Shown here: positions 37,059 through 48,532 of the stretch, piece by piece
Position numbering within the stretch: position 1 is the stretch's first letter
Layout of the letters: every line of letters starts with the position of its first letter
Assembly: GCA_026315105.1 (NCBI GenBank)
Contig: CM048745.1
Coordinates: 153,967,323-154,031,322 of the forward strand
From: Locusta migratoria
Lineage: Eukaryota; Arthropoda; Insecta; Orthoptera; Acrididae
Direction: 5' to 3'
DNA: 64,000 bases
Translations under genes and position numbers: made by a program
The notes under the pieces: model-generated
Told to the model about the DNA's origin: nothing
Databases searched by the model: none
Seen by the model: the letters and a program-made list of their open reading frames with translations, nothing else

Positions 37059-37449
37059 TTTTCTAAGTCCAATATGCGCACAGTTACAGTACACATGCTT
37101 TCCTCCTAGAGGGTGGTACTGTTCACATTCATCAAGCCCTAGTGCACTCTCTTGCCATAATAATAGGTAATGTTGTGCCCGATTTATATCTCTTGCTAAC
37201 TCACCTTTTAGTGGATGTGATACAGCATTGTACACAACAATGGTTCTGTATTAATGTTGAAAGCTTGCTGACATGGTGTTTACTTATGAAAGACAAATGG
37301 CAATGGGCAGCAAGCTGCAAGGTTATAACGGGAGACGTATCCTCACCAACAAGAATCAGAAAATTCAATATATGGAACATTGTTTCACCATTTGTCTGAG
37401 GCAGGATCATTTTGGAAAAAAGAAAATGTGATTAACATGTAGAAGCAAC

Positions 37450-38160
37450 CATTGTGTCAATACCAGGCAATTGGCCAGCTGTACAGGGTAAATCAGATGA
37501 CAGTGTGGAACAGTCTCTAGGATGATTGTTTACAGCGTGTGCAGGGCTTACTGGCAACAGATTTTTCACATTGAGAGTAGTTTTGTCACTGGTTTATTCA
37601 CCAGGTAACCACAATTCCAAGATATGTGTCATCTATCATATTCACAGATGATGCCACCTTCATGTGGAGTGATATCTTGAACTTTCATAACAGTCATCGA
37701 CAGGATTGCATGTGGAACCCCCACAGTACGAGACAGTGAATCATCAACATTGGTGCAGCTGGAATATGTGGCCGGGATATGTGGCAATCGTATTTTGAGA
37801 CCATTCTTCCTTACACATAACCAAAAGAATCTGTGTTTCTTGTACGTGACTTTGTTTTCCCTACTGGAAGCAGTGCATTCAATGATTCGAAGGACTATGT
37901 GCTTTTACTTGATGGTGCTCCAGCCCACTTTGCCGTAACATGCAGAAGCATTTCAATCGTGTCTTTGCTGATCGATGGATTGGACAAGGAGATCCAGTTG
38001 CATGCCCTGCTCATTCACTGGCTATCAACCCATGTCATTTCTGGTTATGGGGCTATCTCGTTGTGTATGCAGAGGCCATTCTAGAGGTGGACACTCAAGC
38101 AGCATATTCATTCTGCCCTGGCACTATTCAGATGCAGACTGGTTGATGTGAATGTATGAG
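37450..38160 (+). pseudogene. DDE transposase of the TIR element
   Basis: Reading across frames gives, in order, AIGQLYRVNQMTVWN-like helix-turn-helix remains, IIFTDDATFMWSDILNFHNSH (first catalytic Asp block), VLLLDGAPAHFAV (second Asp, the usual QDGAPAH form) and RWIGQGDPVACPAHSLAINP, followed by CHFWLWGYL (third acidic position region). Frameshifts near 37800 and 37930 and several stops inactivate it. It would cut and paste the element by binding the TIRs. The DDE assignment is solid, the exact subfamily is not. Confidence 0.8.
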
Positions 38161-38585
38161 ACAGAATGTGCTATGGTGCATAGACACATGCAGTGAGGCA
38201 CATGGAAACCATTTTCAACACGTACTGTAAATGTGACTGCATGGTACAGTATTAGAAAACTGTCTCTGTAACAAAGTATGATTGAAAAAATGGTCTCTAG
38301 GATGGAAACCATGTAGTTTCAGACATAACTTCATTAGACCTTTTTTTGTTCTGCATCCTCTTCTCGATCAATCCCTAGATTTTGTAGATTGTGTAAAAAA
38401 TCACAGTATATAGTTTTACAACATAAGAGAAATTAAGTATACAACACATAGACAACACAAGAGTGAGTGGAGTGGAAGGAGGGAAAGGAAAAAAGGGGAA
38501 GCAGTGAAAAAAAGTATTGATAGCATAAGGGCGGAAGAAAAAGAGGACACTGAAAATATATTTTGAAAATATTTAATTTACTTAC

Positions 38586-39336
38586 CTTCCCCGGAGGTAA
38601 ACGAGTATGGACAACAGAGCTTCCTTCGGATGGTGAGTCGTCACCTGAATTTGGTGTTGCAGGAGAATGTGAAGAAACAGTTTTGCTCAAATTGATTGTA
38701 TCCACGCCTGCCAGTTCATCCACTAGGTCTGCAGAATCATGTACAGATTCTGGTTGAAGTTCATGAGCTTGTTGTTGAACAATATCACTTCCTGATATTA
38801 GATCACTGGATAACCTATTAACATCACTTTCTGAATTAATATTGCATTCACTGTCTTTCAGACTGGAATTTTCAACGTTATGTGGTTTCTCTTCCAGTTC
38901 TTTGTTTTCGGACAATTCGTTCTCACTAGTATGACTATTTTTCAAATCCAAACTTAAAGAACTTCTGTCGGGCATGTTCGTAACAGATGGATGGGTATTC
39001 TGGGTATCACTTTCCACAGTAATCTCTGAAGTAACCTGTGTCGATTCACTTCCTTTATTGGCTGCTTCATTAGATTTCCATGGAATTACTTCTGATTCAG
39101 CTTCAGCTTCAGAAGAACAGCTCATCCTGTTTTCGGCAGTTTCTTTCCTCTCGGAGATGTTTGCATGGGTTTCTATTTCTTCTTCATGGCAATTAGCTTC
39201 AGCAACAGGATGCAATTCAGCAATGGCCACCGGTCGTATTTCCACATCTGGAGTCTCATCGACACTAATGCTCCGTACAGACATAGAATCTTCACTAGTA
39301 AGATTCGTGTAGGAGACAGCCTGCGATCCATATCCA
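38586..39336 (-). CDS. Khc-73: Kinesin-73/KIF13-like, large tail exon
   Basis: A 751-bp exon with acceptor AATGTTTCAG and a strong donor GGGGAAG/GTAAGT. One base completes a Ser codon, then GYGSQAVSYTNLTSEDSMSV and RSISVDETPD follow. I recognise this stretch as the conserved KIF13/Kinesin-73 tail motif, and it is the main reason for the family call. The remaining 200 residues are acidic and Ser/Glu/Asn-rich (SSEAEAESEV, ENELSENKELEEK), with no cysteine cluster or membrane segment, so probably disordered. It ends SSVVHTRLPPGK in phase 0. In the family this tail is regulated by phosphorylation and autoinhibition. The frame is open over all 250 codons, which itself argues for selection. Confidence 0.92.
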
Positions 39337-40555
39337 CTGAAACATTGTACAACTATTTAGTTTGCACACATTATTTAGGTAATATCATTTGAATCTAATA
39401 ACTTAAGAAAATGGGGCATCTGTGAATAATTCACGATTAAATATATTCTTTATTGCAATTTACTAATAGATAGTGTAGTTGCATAAACCAAAGGAAGAGA
39501 CTATAAATTAATCATAAAATATCTACAGCAACAATATCATTCTACAATTCACAGTGGATAGCAAAGCATTCATCAAATCAATCTCACATCATTTCTTTAC
39601 TGTTTCACCCTCACACAATGTGCAGGAAATTTTAACACTTACATATTTTCTGACTTCTCTTATTTTATTACTATGATCACTTCTGCCAATGTGGAATTGG
39701 TATTAACAAATAATGTTCACAATGGGAGGAGAAATTTGGTAATATTCAGAAATACAGGTATCTTGTCCAGATCATTTTCAATTAGTTTTGTTCTTCTGAT
39801 ATTACTAGAGGTAAGTGACAGCATAATGTGCTAACAATCTATGATGGTTGCTCAGATTGTCTCCTAAATCATTTATACAGCTTAGGAACTGCAAAGGGTC
39901 TAAACTCTTCCTTATAGGATGTCAACTATGATTCTGTTTCAGTTCAGGATTTTCTGTCACTAGCCACAAACTGTGACCTTTGCAACAGAAAATCATGATA
40001 GCAGCCATGGAACTGAGATAATACCCCACGGGCACACAATCAGATTTTTTTTTTAAAAGTGTGATAGCCACCATCACTGACGTGCATTGGCCTGCTCCTC
40101 AATAGCAAGGCCTCTGAAGGGTGGGTATTGTACAAGACTCCTTGGCTATTTCCACTACCAGTCCCCCTTCCATTTTCACATCCTGGTACTCTCTTTTTAA
40201 ATATGTTATAGTCACAGAAACTTCTCCTTTGTGGACTAGATTGCTTTGTCTTGCACTGCACTCAGTTAATTGATACAATAGTGTAATTCATTGCTCAAGT
40301 GTGCATTTCTGCTTCATTACCATTAAAAACCCCATGTGTCTATAGTTCCTATGACCTTGTCTAGCCATAGTTGGTTGAGATATCTGTACATGAATTGTAC
40401 AAAATTGGTGTACAGGTTATCCCAAAAAGCATATATAATATATCAGTAACCTGTATAAATAAAATAGTAATAAATAGGTGCTCTATTTTGAACAATCATT
40501 AGAACACCAACCTTCTGTTTTAATTCATTAGCATTATATTTGTTATAATTTTAGT
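39337..40555. other. intron sequence, no gene seen
   Basis: Upstream side of the large tail exon. No family motif or recognisable transposon. Plus-strand open frames over 38563-39392 are shadows of the exon. Confidence 0.5.
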
Positions 40556-40559
40556 TTGT

Positions 40560-41062
40560 AAAGAGGATTGTGCAATGTACGAGACATGTCCACAAAGTAA
40601 GTTTGCCTATTTTTATTTAATATTTAACAAAGAGAACACAGAGACATGAAAAACTTTATTGGCGACAGGTACAACAATGTTTAGCTATTTTTTTTAACAT
40701 AGTCGCCAAAAGAATTGAGCCACTTGTCATATAGTGGAATAAACTTTTTTTATGGAAGTCTGCCACCTGTAAATGGATCCAGCACGTGACTGTCAATTCT
40801 TCATCATTGTAAAACACTAGAAAATAGGAATTTCTTGGAGTGCAAGAAAAGATGGAATGCTTACTGCAAGTGTTGCACTGCACTATGGCAATGCTCTTCC
40901 TTGTACAGTTTGGCACATGCAACTGTTTTTCAGAAATTTACATGGGAACTGTTTTATTATCCTACATACAGTCCTGATCTTGCTCCTTTTCTCTCACTTA
41001 AAGACAGTCTTGTCCTCTGGGAGCATTCTTACAATGTTGTAGAACTGAAGGTGACTGTTTCA
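40560..41062. mobile_element. mariner-like debris in two orientations
   Basis: 40580-40790, minus strand: QVADFHKKSLFHYMTSGSI resembles the C-terminal ADF-DEG--KL--R-DKC block of mariner transposases. 40850-41000, plus strand: HCTMAMLFLVQFGTCN and FTWELFYYPTYSPDLAPF resemble the HDNARPH and HPPYSPDLAPSD blocks. Head-to-head fragments suggest an inverted or doubly inserted element. Strongly decayed. Confidence 0.5.
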
Positions 41063-41270
41063 CAGTTAGATATATTAGATTAGATTAGTTGGTTTGTTCC
41101 ATAGATCCGTGTTAAGAAGACCCTCATGAACATGGAACATACTAATAGTATAAATAGTGATACATGGATCATTTGGTTCTATTTAAGAATTTGTCAGTGG
41201 AGTAGAAAGAATTGGCCACTAGGAAGTCTTTTAGACTCCTCTCCTTTATTTGTAGCTAAATTATTTATGG

Positions 41271-41655
41271 TTGTTGGCAGTAGTAATGCACTGGACTCAT
41301 ATTCGGGAGGATGGTGGTTCAAATCCACCTCCGGCCATCCAGATTTAGGTTTTCCATGATTTCCCTAAATCACTCCAGGCATATGCGGGGATGGTTCCTT
41401 TCAAAGGGCATGACCGATTTCCTTACTCATCCTAACCCAAAAACTCCAAGTGTTAGCTCCGTCTCTAATGGCCAAACTGTCGATGAGATGTTAAACCCTA
41501 AGCATCCATCCATCCTATGGTTGTTGGTAAATTATTGAAAATATGTTTCCTGAGTAGTGGACCCCTTTTTTAAATAAAGCAAGTGCTTTTAAGTCCTTGT
41601 GTGGATCATTTTTGTTCCTAGTATTGTAGCTTTGAACTGAGCTGTTTGTTGGGAA

Positions 41656-41693
<38 letters not shown>

Positions 41694-42078
41694 TTCCCAA
41701 CAAACAGCTCAGTTCAAAGCTACAATACTAGGAACAAAAATGATCCACACAAGGACTTAAAAGCACTTGCTTTATTTAAAAAAGGGGTCCACTACTCAGG
41801 AAACATATTTTCAATAATTTACCAACAACCATAGGATGGATGGATGCTTAGGGTTTAACATCTCATCGACAGTTTGGCCATTAGAGACGGAGCTAACACT
41901 TGGAGTTTTTGGGTTAGGATGAGTAAGGAAATCGGTCATGCCCTTTGAAAGGAACCATCCCCGCATATGCCTGGAGTGATTTAGGGAAATCATGGAAAAC
42001 CTAAATCTGGATGGCCGGAGGTGGATTTGAACCACCATCCTCCCGAATATGAGTCCAGTGCATTACTACTGCCAACAA
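41271..42078. repeat. perfect 808-bp palindrome with zero spacer
   Basis: Left arm 41271-41674 and right arm 41675-42078 are reverse complements with no indel. Every mirrored pair I checked sums to 83349, including open-frame ends that encode identical 75- and 62-residue peptides on opposite strands. The centre is an (AT)n run (41661-41688). Each arm contains the 3' part of the Jockey LINE and a tRNA-derived SINE. The left edge falls inside the first SINE target duplication. Confidence 0.95.
41278..41515 (+). mobile_element. tRNA-derived SINE family B with 12-bp target duplication
   Basis: Box A region CAGTAGTAATGCACTGGACTC and box B GGTTCAAATCC stand at tRNA spacing. A body with CCCTAAATCACTCC follows, and the tail ends CCATCCATCC. 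TATGGTTGTTGG is present on both sides (41266-41277 and 41516-41527), so the insertion into the LINE is clear. An inverted copy lies at 41834-42071 as part of the palindrome, and a tail fragment at 62440-62495. Confidence 0.9.
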
Positions 42079-42345
42079 GATGTGGATATGTGTGAGTGTG
42101 TGTGTATTTGTTTACCTTCCTTTTTGTCCCCTAAGGTAAGTCCTTCCACTCCTGGGATTGGAATGGCTCCTTTTCCACTTCCTTAAAACCCGTATCCTTC
42201 CCTTTCTCCTCTCCTTCCTCCCTCTTTTTCCCGAAGAAGCCACCACTGGTGGCGAAAGCTCGAATGGTTGTGTGTTTTTGTGTGTGTTTAGTGTTCCTAT
42301 TGACCAGCCTGTACTTTAGGTAAGTCAAAAATCTTTATTTTATAC
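42079..42345 (+). mobile_element. fold-back element fragment with hairpin core
   Basis: Contains TGTATTTGTTTACCTTCC, a C/T-rich body, the core CCGAAGA-A-GCCACC-ACT-GGTGGC-GAAA (42231-42257), GTGTGTTTTTGTGTG and the end GTAGTAAGTC-like TAGGTAAGTC. It is related to the elements at 9729-9911, 21366-21590 and 42365-42989 and sits between the two large palindromes. Confidence 0.7.
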
Positions 42346-42364
42346 CATTTTTATATATATATAT

Positions 42365-42989
42365 ATATATACGTAAAAAATAGATGAAGTACACTTACCA
42401 GGCGAAAGGGCACAGGCAGTAATAGCAACAAATAAACACACAGACACACACACACACACAAATGCTAGCTTTCGCAGCCTAGCTGCTTCATCAGGCAGAA
42501 GGGAAGGAGAGGGAAAAGGAAATGATGGGGGTTTTAAGGAAGGGGGTAAGGAGCCATTCCCATCCCGGGACAGGAAAGACTTACCTTGGGGGAAAAAATG
42601 GAAGGTAAATAAATGCACATACACCCACACATTTACACAGACACAAGTACACTTAGGCAGACATACTGTAGAACTGTCAGTTCTACAGTATGTCTGCCTA
42701 AGTGTACTTGTGTCTGTGTAAATGTGTGGGTGTATGTGCATTTATTTACCTTCCATTTTTTCCCCCAAGGTAAGTCTTTCCTGTCCCGGGATGGGAATGG
42801 CTCCTTACCCCCTTCCTTAAAACCCCCATCATTTCCTTTTCCCTCTCCTTCCCTTCTGCCTGATGAAGCAGCTAGGCTGCGAAAGCTAGCATTTTTGTGT
42901 GTGTGTGTGTGTCTGTGTGTTTATTTGTTGCTATTACTGCCTGTGCCCTTTCGCCTGGTAAGTGTACTTCATCTATTTTTTACGTATAT
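42365..42989. repeat. near-perfect palindrome of about 625 bp (fold-back element)
   Basis: The centre is at 42677 (GAACTG-T-CAGTTC). Arms of about 312 bp match except for length differences in the CA/TG runs. Both strands therefore encode the same peptide starting MHIHPHIYTDTS, which is an arm and not a gene. Each arm carries CTGATGA-A-GCAGC-TAG-GCTGC-GAAAGC (42494-42468 on minus, 42860-42886 on plus) and ends near TTTTTACGTATAT. Confidence 0.93.
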
Positions 42990-44551
42990 TTTTCCTTTTA
43001 GGAATTTTTCCTCTATAATATATATATACTGAGAAGCAGTAGTTAATATACCCAGTTCTTTGAAAAGGCTTCTGCAGAATGTCCATCAATTTACTTCACA
43101 AATAATATGTATTACACGCTTTCGGACTCTGAAAACGTTTGCTTGAATTGAAGAGTTACCCCAAAATATTATACCATATGACATTATGGAATGAAAGCAA
43201 GCATAGTATGCAAGCTTTTCTATTTTTATGTCTCCTATGTCCAATACCACTCGTATTGCAAATACAGATTTGTTAAGTTGTTTCTGCAGTTCTGTGGTGT
43301 GCTCCTCCCAACTGAATTTTTTTTATCAAGCTGTAATTCCAGAAATTTTATACTGTCAACCTCTTCTATCTGCTCTTCTTCATACTTTATGCATGTACTG
43401 GATCACTCACATGTTCTGAACTGAAGGTTGTGAGTCTTTTCAAAGTTTAATGTCAATGATCTGGCTTTAAACCATTTATTAATGTTAATGAAAATATCAT
43501 TAGTAGACCTTTCCAGAACTATTTCGGCATGCTTGTATCATCTGCAAACAAAACAAACTCTGCTTCTGGCAGTGTATCTGATGAGAGGTCATTAATGTAC
43601 ACAAGAAAGAGCAATGGCCCTAAGATGGATGCTTGTGGGACACCTCGTGTAAGTTCTTCCCAATCTGATGATGACTGTTGGTTTAATTCACTAGTCCCTT
43701 GCACTGACACCCTTTGTTTCGTTAGCAAGGTAAAACTTGAACCATTTTGTAGCAATTCCCTTGACACCATAGAATTCTAATTTACCTTAAATGGTGTTTT
43801 GGTTCACACAATCAAATGCCTTTGATAAATCACAGAAAATACCTGCTGCTTGTAATTTATTATCTAATGAATTAAGTACATTCTCACTGTAGATGTAAAT
43901 AGCCTTCTCAATATTGCAACCTATTAAAAATTCAAACTGTGTTCTAGACAGTATGTCATTTGAGGTTATGTGGTTGAGAAGTTGCTTGTAAATTACTTTT
44001 TCTAGAATTTTTGAGAATGCTAGTAAAAGTGAAATCGGTCTGTAGTTTGATGGTGATTCCATTCAAAGCTGGCGGACTTCTATGACATAGGAATACAAAT
44101 GTTGATCACATGACATGACAAGTGTCTCATTTCTCTTGGTGACTATGTTGAAAAATAACTCAAACATTGCTGTACCTATTTCCAATAGAGTTTGAAAGAC
44201 TATCCGTGGATTATTGAAATTTCAATTTAAAAAAAGTACATAATAGCTTGCATCTTGTATGGAGTGACCACTGTGTTGAATATTAGATCGGACTGCAATT
44301 AAAAGATGGCCTGCTTCTTATATAGGGGACCACTGTGTTTAATAAAAGTCTGACTGATTTAGATGATTTATTTAGTAAGCACCGCATGTTAAGTGAATTT
44401 AATGGGCATTAATAATCTACCTGCCTTTCTTATCCATGAACCTCTCCAAGAAAGGCATAAATACACTTGTATAAAATTAAAATAATGAGAGGATGGCTGA
44501 AATAATAGTTTTCCCATCTAGATATTTATTCAAATAAGCTGTTGAAAAAGG

Positions 44552-44868
44552 GATATACAAAAGACACATACATGCAACACTTCCAGCTATCGGCCATGGC
44601 CTTCTTCAGAAAATAGAACACTCACACAATCTCACAGGCACACAACTTTGAAGTGCGGCAGCTGGAGGTGATGGTTGTATGACTGTCTTGTGTGCCTGTG
44701 TGATTGAGTGAGTGTTCTATTTCCTGAAGAAGGCCATGGCCGATAGCTGAAAGGTTGTATGCGTGCGTCTTTTGTATGTGCCTGTCCCAGCTCGTCACCA
44801 CGTCTTTGCGGTGAGTTGTAAACTGTCCTTACATATTATTAATTCCTACCAGGACTTTCCGTTATTAT
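44552..44868. mobile_element. TIR/fold-back MITE, family M
   Basis: Inverted arms ACAAAAGACACATACATG... and ...GCGTGCGTCTTTTGTATGTG. The right end is intact (CTTTGCGGTGAGTTGTAAAC, then ACTTTCCGTTATT); the left terminal part is missing. Two inverted hairpin cores (CTGAAGA...GATAGCT) lie at 44588-44609 (minus) and 44724-44745 (plus). Confidence 0.8.
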
Positions 44869-46464
44869 AATCACTTAATGCGATGTATGTTAAAGCAAAT
44901 TAACATTTTTCCTAGACACAGTATCAGTCCTTGAAACTTCCATAACACCTAAAACAAATTATGCTCCTAAATAAAGAGCAAAATGGGGCCCAGCATTTAT
45001 GTCAAAAGTGTATAATCATAAAAGCAGTACTGCAGTGACCCCACAAAACAACATCCATGCATGCATGTTATATATGGCAGCAGATGTAGTTAGAAAGTTT
45101 GACAACCATCAAAAGTTCACCACTCGTGGATGTTTTCCTGTTCCTTGGTCCACACACTCTACCAGCTGGTGCCAGTGTTTAAAATCCAGCCTACTATACC
45201 ATTCTGGCTTTAGCAATAAATGTGTTAGTGGACTCCTATCGTGTCCCACTCTATGGCATGTGTGCAGACTTGTACTTAAGTGTTCTTCTGAATCTTAATG
45301 AAATTTTTGTGTCAGATGTCATATGGTGTTAAATTGTTCAGGTTGAAACAAGTTTTACAAATCAAATTCATGTTACAATAAATTTAGATAACAGACACTT
45401 ACTTTCACTGTCAATGGTCTCAATATTGTCACTTTAAAAATAATAAAAATAAAGACATGTCACAATTTCCTACAATCACACAGCACAATATCTGCATCAC
45501 CTATTGCTTTGAGTTCTGCAAGTTACTGCTAATGCACTGCATGCGTAGAAGTACTTCAGTGCACCACTCAGTGTTGCCAACCTTGCCATATATTTCTGGC
45601 TATATCAGCTTTCAAAATCTGCCACTAATTGGCAAGAATCTTTTCTTCCTTCACTTTTCAACAAAACATAGTGTCTGAGAAAAGTGATTTCTTACTGTAA
45701 ATGAAAATGAAATAAATGCACTGAAAATGATTATAAACTGCTGCCATTGTATTGTGTATTGATACAGTGTCTCTGACTTCTACAATCCTGAAACATTACC
45801 CATCATCAGCTTATGGCCTAAATTCATGAATAACCCTCCCCTTCTGCTTCCTGTTCCTTCTTTCTTCCCCCGTCTCCTACCTGATGAAGGAACCCAGTTG
45901 CAAAAGCTACGGTAATCCAATTTTTTCGCCCTTTTTAATTTTTGTTTGACTATTGGCGGTACAGAATTAAGGTAAACTGGCCAGGCAATATATCTCTTTT
46001 GAAGAATACTTTATCATCCTAGTGTATTGTTGATAATAAGGCTGACTGTAACAGCACTGCAGACCGTACTGTGGCATGTTTGATCACAAACAGTAGAATA
46101 GAAGGTATGGTTTATGCACAGACAGGCTATGAGCAGTGATGTGATCATGAACCCTCTCACTGTGCTGTGCTACATTTACCCATACAGTATAGGCACATGC
46201 TACATAACAAGTTTAACTCATGCACAGGTTTCAGGGTAATCTAGATTTACTATGTTTTAGTGTATTATCATGCCAAAGGTCGTCACCAGTTTATCCATCC
46301 GGTTTTCTTTTCTCGTTTCAGTTCCAGTAATCAGTTTTTATTTTATTTTTTTCTTTTTTTTTTTCTTTTTCTTTTTGTTAAGAAGGGCGGGTGATTGAGC
46401 CACCACTTCCGATTGCCTTGGTGGGGCTGCCAGGCACTGACAGTTTAGAAATTCGAGCCAAGGA
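44869..46464. other. intron sequence, no gene seen
   Basis: Mostly unrecognised. At 45881-45906 a decayed core (CTGATGAAGGAACCCAGTTGC then AAAAGCT) suggests the end of another fold-back element. A poly-T/TTTC tract lies at 46335-46378. Confidence 0.5.
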
Positions 46465-48532
46465 ATAGAAGATTAGACACAGGTAAACTGAAAGATCCAC
46501 AGGTAGCTGAGGGGTTCCATCTGGAACTCTGGAATAGATTCGTGGCACTGGAACTGGAGATGACTGAGGATAAAGACATTGAGGAAATGTGGACAGAAAT
46601 TAAAAATACTTTTGTGCAAGTGGATGAGAGACAACTTGGGTTTAAAAATCACCTGAGGATAGACTAGATGTCCGAACATACCTGGATGTACATCACCTAT
46701 AGAAAGAAGGCCAAGGGAAGAGTAAACCAGAGCAGGTACAGGCAACAGAAAGCACAGGCACAAGCTGATTACCGAGCAGCAGATAAGGAAGTGAAAAGGA
46801 GTGTGAGAAGAAACCACAGAAGATGGATAGATGAACAGGCTGATAGAGCAGAACAGGCAGCGCGGAGGGGGGATGCGAAGAAGTTTATGATATCACTCAA
46901 AGAAAAGCTTCCAGAGAAACTGACCAGTAAGGAACAAAAAAGGGGAGATACTCACTACACATGAGAACAATTATGTAGGTGGAAGGAACACTTTAATGAA
47001 GTTCTAAATAGAGACCTTGGTGGTGAGGCAGAAGAACAAGAATGAACTGAATACCGTGACCCTAGCCCCAGCATCGGTGTAAATGCACCCATGAAAGCAG
47101 AAATTTGGACAGCACTGCAGCATATCCAAAATGGGAAGGCACCAGGAGCAGATAATATAACATCTGAGATGTTGGAATCAGAACTGGACACCACTGTTGA
47201 GGTATTGTACATCCTCATAGGAAAGATATGGAAAGAGGAGAAACTGCCAACAGACTGGAAACGAGGTATTATCATGAAAATGCCAAAAAAGGAGATGTAA
47301 CAACTGGCGGGGCATTACCCTATTGTCAGTACCGAGTAAGGTACTTTCGAGGATTATTTTAAACTGCATTAAGGATTCTGTGGAAATGCAACTGAGGAGA
47401 GAGCAGGCAGGTTTTAAAAAACATCGAAGCTGTGTGAACCTTATCAATACTCTATGAATTATTCTGGAACAAAGTGCAAAGTGGCAAGACACTCTCTACC
47501 TAACCTTCGTTGATTTTGAAAAGGCTTTTGACTCTGTCAATCGGAGAGTCATGTGGGATACAAGTACTACATAATGGATAACTGACAGAGCCTTTCCAAG
47601 TTAATTTGGGAGTATGACAAGGCTGTATTCTCTCATTATTTCTTTTGGTTTTGAATCATGTGATGAAGAGAGTAATGAGGGGACGGCGAAGAGGTGCGCA
47701 ATGGGGGATGTGAGATACGCTCCAATATCTAGATTTCGCAGATGACATCTATTTAATGGCACAGCAATATTGAGACATCGAAGAGAAACTGGCCAGGTTA
47801 CAGAGAGAAGGAGAAGCTGCAGGCCTTAAGACAAATGTTCGCAAAACCAAAGAAATGTGGATAAACTCGACAAACACCACTAGGCTGACCATTAATGGAG
47901 AGGATGATGAGCAGGTCTGATTTTCCTCTGCCTCGGAAGTATAGTCACAACTACAGGAGGTGCTGAGGAGGATGTCTGCAGACGAAGATACAAAGCAAAT
48001 GGTGTGTTTGTCCAGCTGTACCCCATTTGGAAAAACAGGAACATTTCAAGGAAAACAAAACTCCGGCTTTTCAATAGTAATGTGAAGGCAGTTCTGATGT
48101 ATGGTTGCGAAACTTGGAAAGTGACTAACCACATCAAAAACCAGCTCCAAGTTTTTATTAACCGTTGTCTCCAACATATTTTAAATGTGAGATGGTCAAA
48201 TATAATGACGAATGAAGATCTTTGGAGAGAGACAAGTCAGCATCTAATGAATATACAAATCAAGGAAAGAAAATGGAAATGGATTGGGAATACATTAAGA
48301 AAACCTAATGAAGCTGTTGAAAAAGTGGAGTTGGACTGGAACCCTCAAGGAGTTAGGAAACGCGGTCGTCCCAAACATACCTGGAAAAGAATGATCTAGA
48401 GAGAAGCTGCAGAGGATGCAAAAACCTGGAGTGAAGTGAAGAGACTGGCTAGAAATCACATCAGGTGGAGAAATTTTGTTTTGGCCTTATGTTCCAGAGG
48501 GAACAATAGGAACTAAGTCAAGTTACGTCAAA
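46465..48532 (+). mobile_element. second RTE-like LINE family, 5'-truncated and decayed
   Basis: Begins within the linker between endonuclease and RT (TGKLKDPQVAEGF, then a Lys/Arg-rich segment at 46668-46960). RT motifs: NGKAPGADNITSEML (47130-47170), WKRGIIMKMPKK, FVDFEKAFDSVN (47505-47540), FADD near 47737 (LDFADDIYLMAQ). The C-terminal part 48004-48399 reads LMYGCETWKV, LNVRWSNIMTNEDLW and GVRKRGRPKHTW. Frameshifts and stops throughout. No simple-repeat tail was recognised; homology fades near TAAGTCAAGTTACGTC. It differs from copies 1-3 throughout. Confidence 0.88.

Larger units (their letters stand above)
36053..38406 (+). mobile_element. mariner-superfamily DNA transposon with about 130-bp TIRs
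   Basis: Left TIR 36053-36183 and right TIR 38276-38406 are imperfect inverted copies. They share GTGATTTTTT at the tip, TCTAGGGATTG, an AGGAT.CAGAAC block, GGTCTAATGAA.TTA and AGAGACCATTT. The element is flanked on both sides by TA (36051-36052 and 38407-38408), the target of the IS630-Tc1-mariner superfamily. A broken transposase lies in the right half. The left interior (36184-37440) holds a (TTA)n microsatellite and unrecognised sequence. It lies just downstream of the 38586-39336 exon, in the intron. Confidence 0.85.
41068..44070 (-). mobile_element. Jockey-superfamily LINE, disrupted by palindromes
   Basis: On the minus strand, 44062-43787 encodes NYRPISLLLAFSKILEKVIY, FCDLSKAFDCVNQ and other RT motifs. 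43770-43519 continues with RGVPQASILGPLLFLVYIND and FADDTS. 43450-43040 gives INKWF, LNFEKTHNLQF and a closing thumb-like segment. The 3' coding end reappears at 41640-41540 (SYNTRNKNDPH, KKGVHYSGNIF) and 41265-41190. Between them lie the palindromes and a fold-back, so about 1.35 kb is rearranged or inserted DNA. The 3' end is at about 41068 (ATTAGATTAGTTGG). Several stops are present. Confidence 0.82.

Noticed and set aside
37000..37235. Minus-strand ORF with an Asn run
   Set aside because: The Asn run is the (TTA)n microsatellite read in antisense.
38563..39392. Plus-strand ORFs over the large kinesin exon
   Set aside because: Antisense shadows of the 751-bp exon, which has splice sites and a conserved motif on the minus strand.
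41311..42038. Identical 75-residue ORFs on both strands
   Set aside because: SINE sequence mirrored in the palindrome at 41271-42078.
42340..43032. Two long identical ORFs on opposite strands (MHIHPHIY...)
   Set aside because: They are the two arms of the palindrome at 42365-42989; CA/TG and C/T-rich codons, no domain. Not genes.
44999..45678. ORFs of 99 and 73 codons
   Set aside because: No recognisable family, no splice context, AT-rich intron of the kinesin gene.
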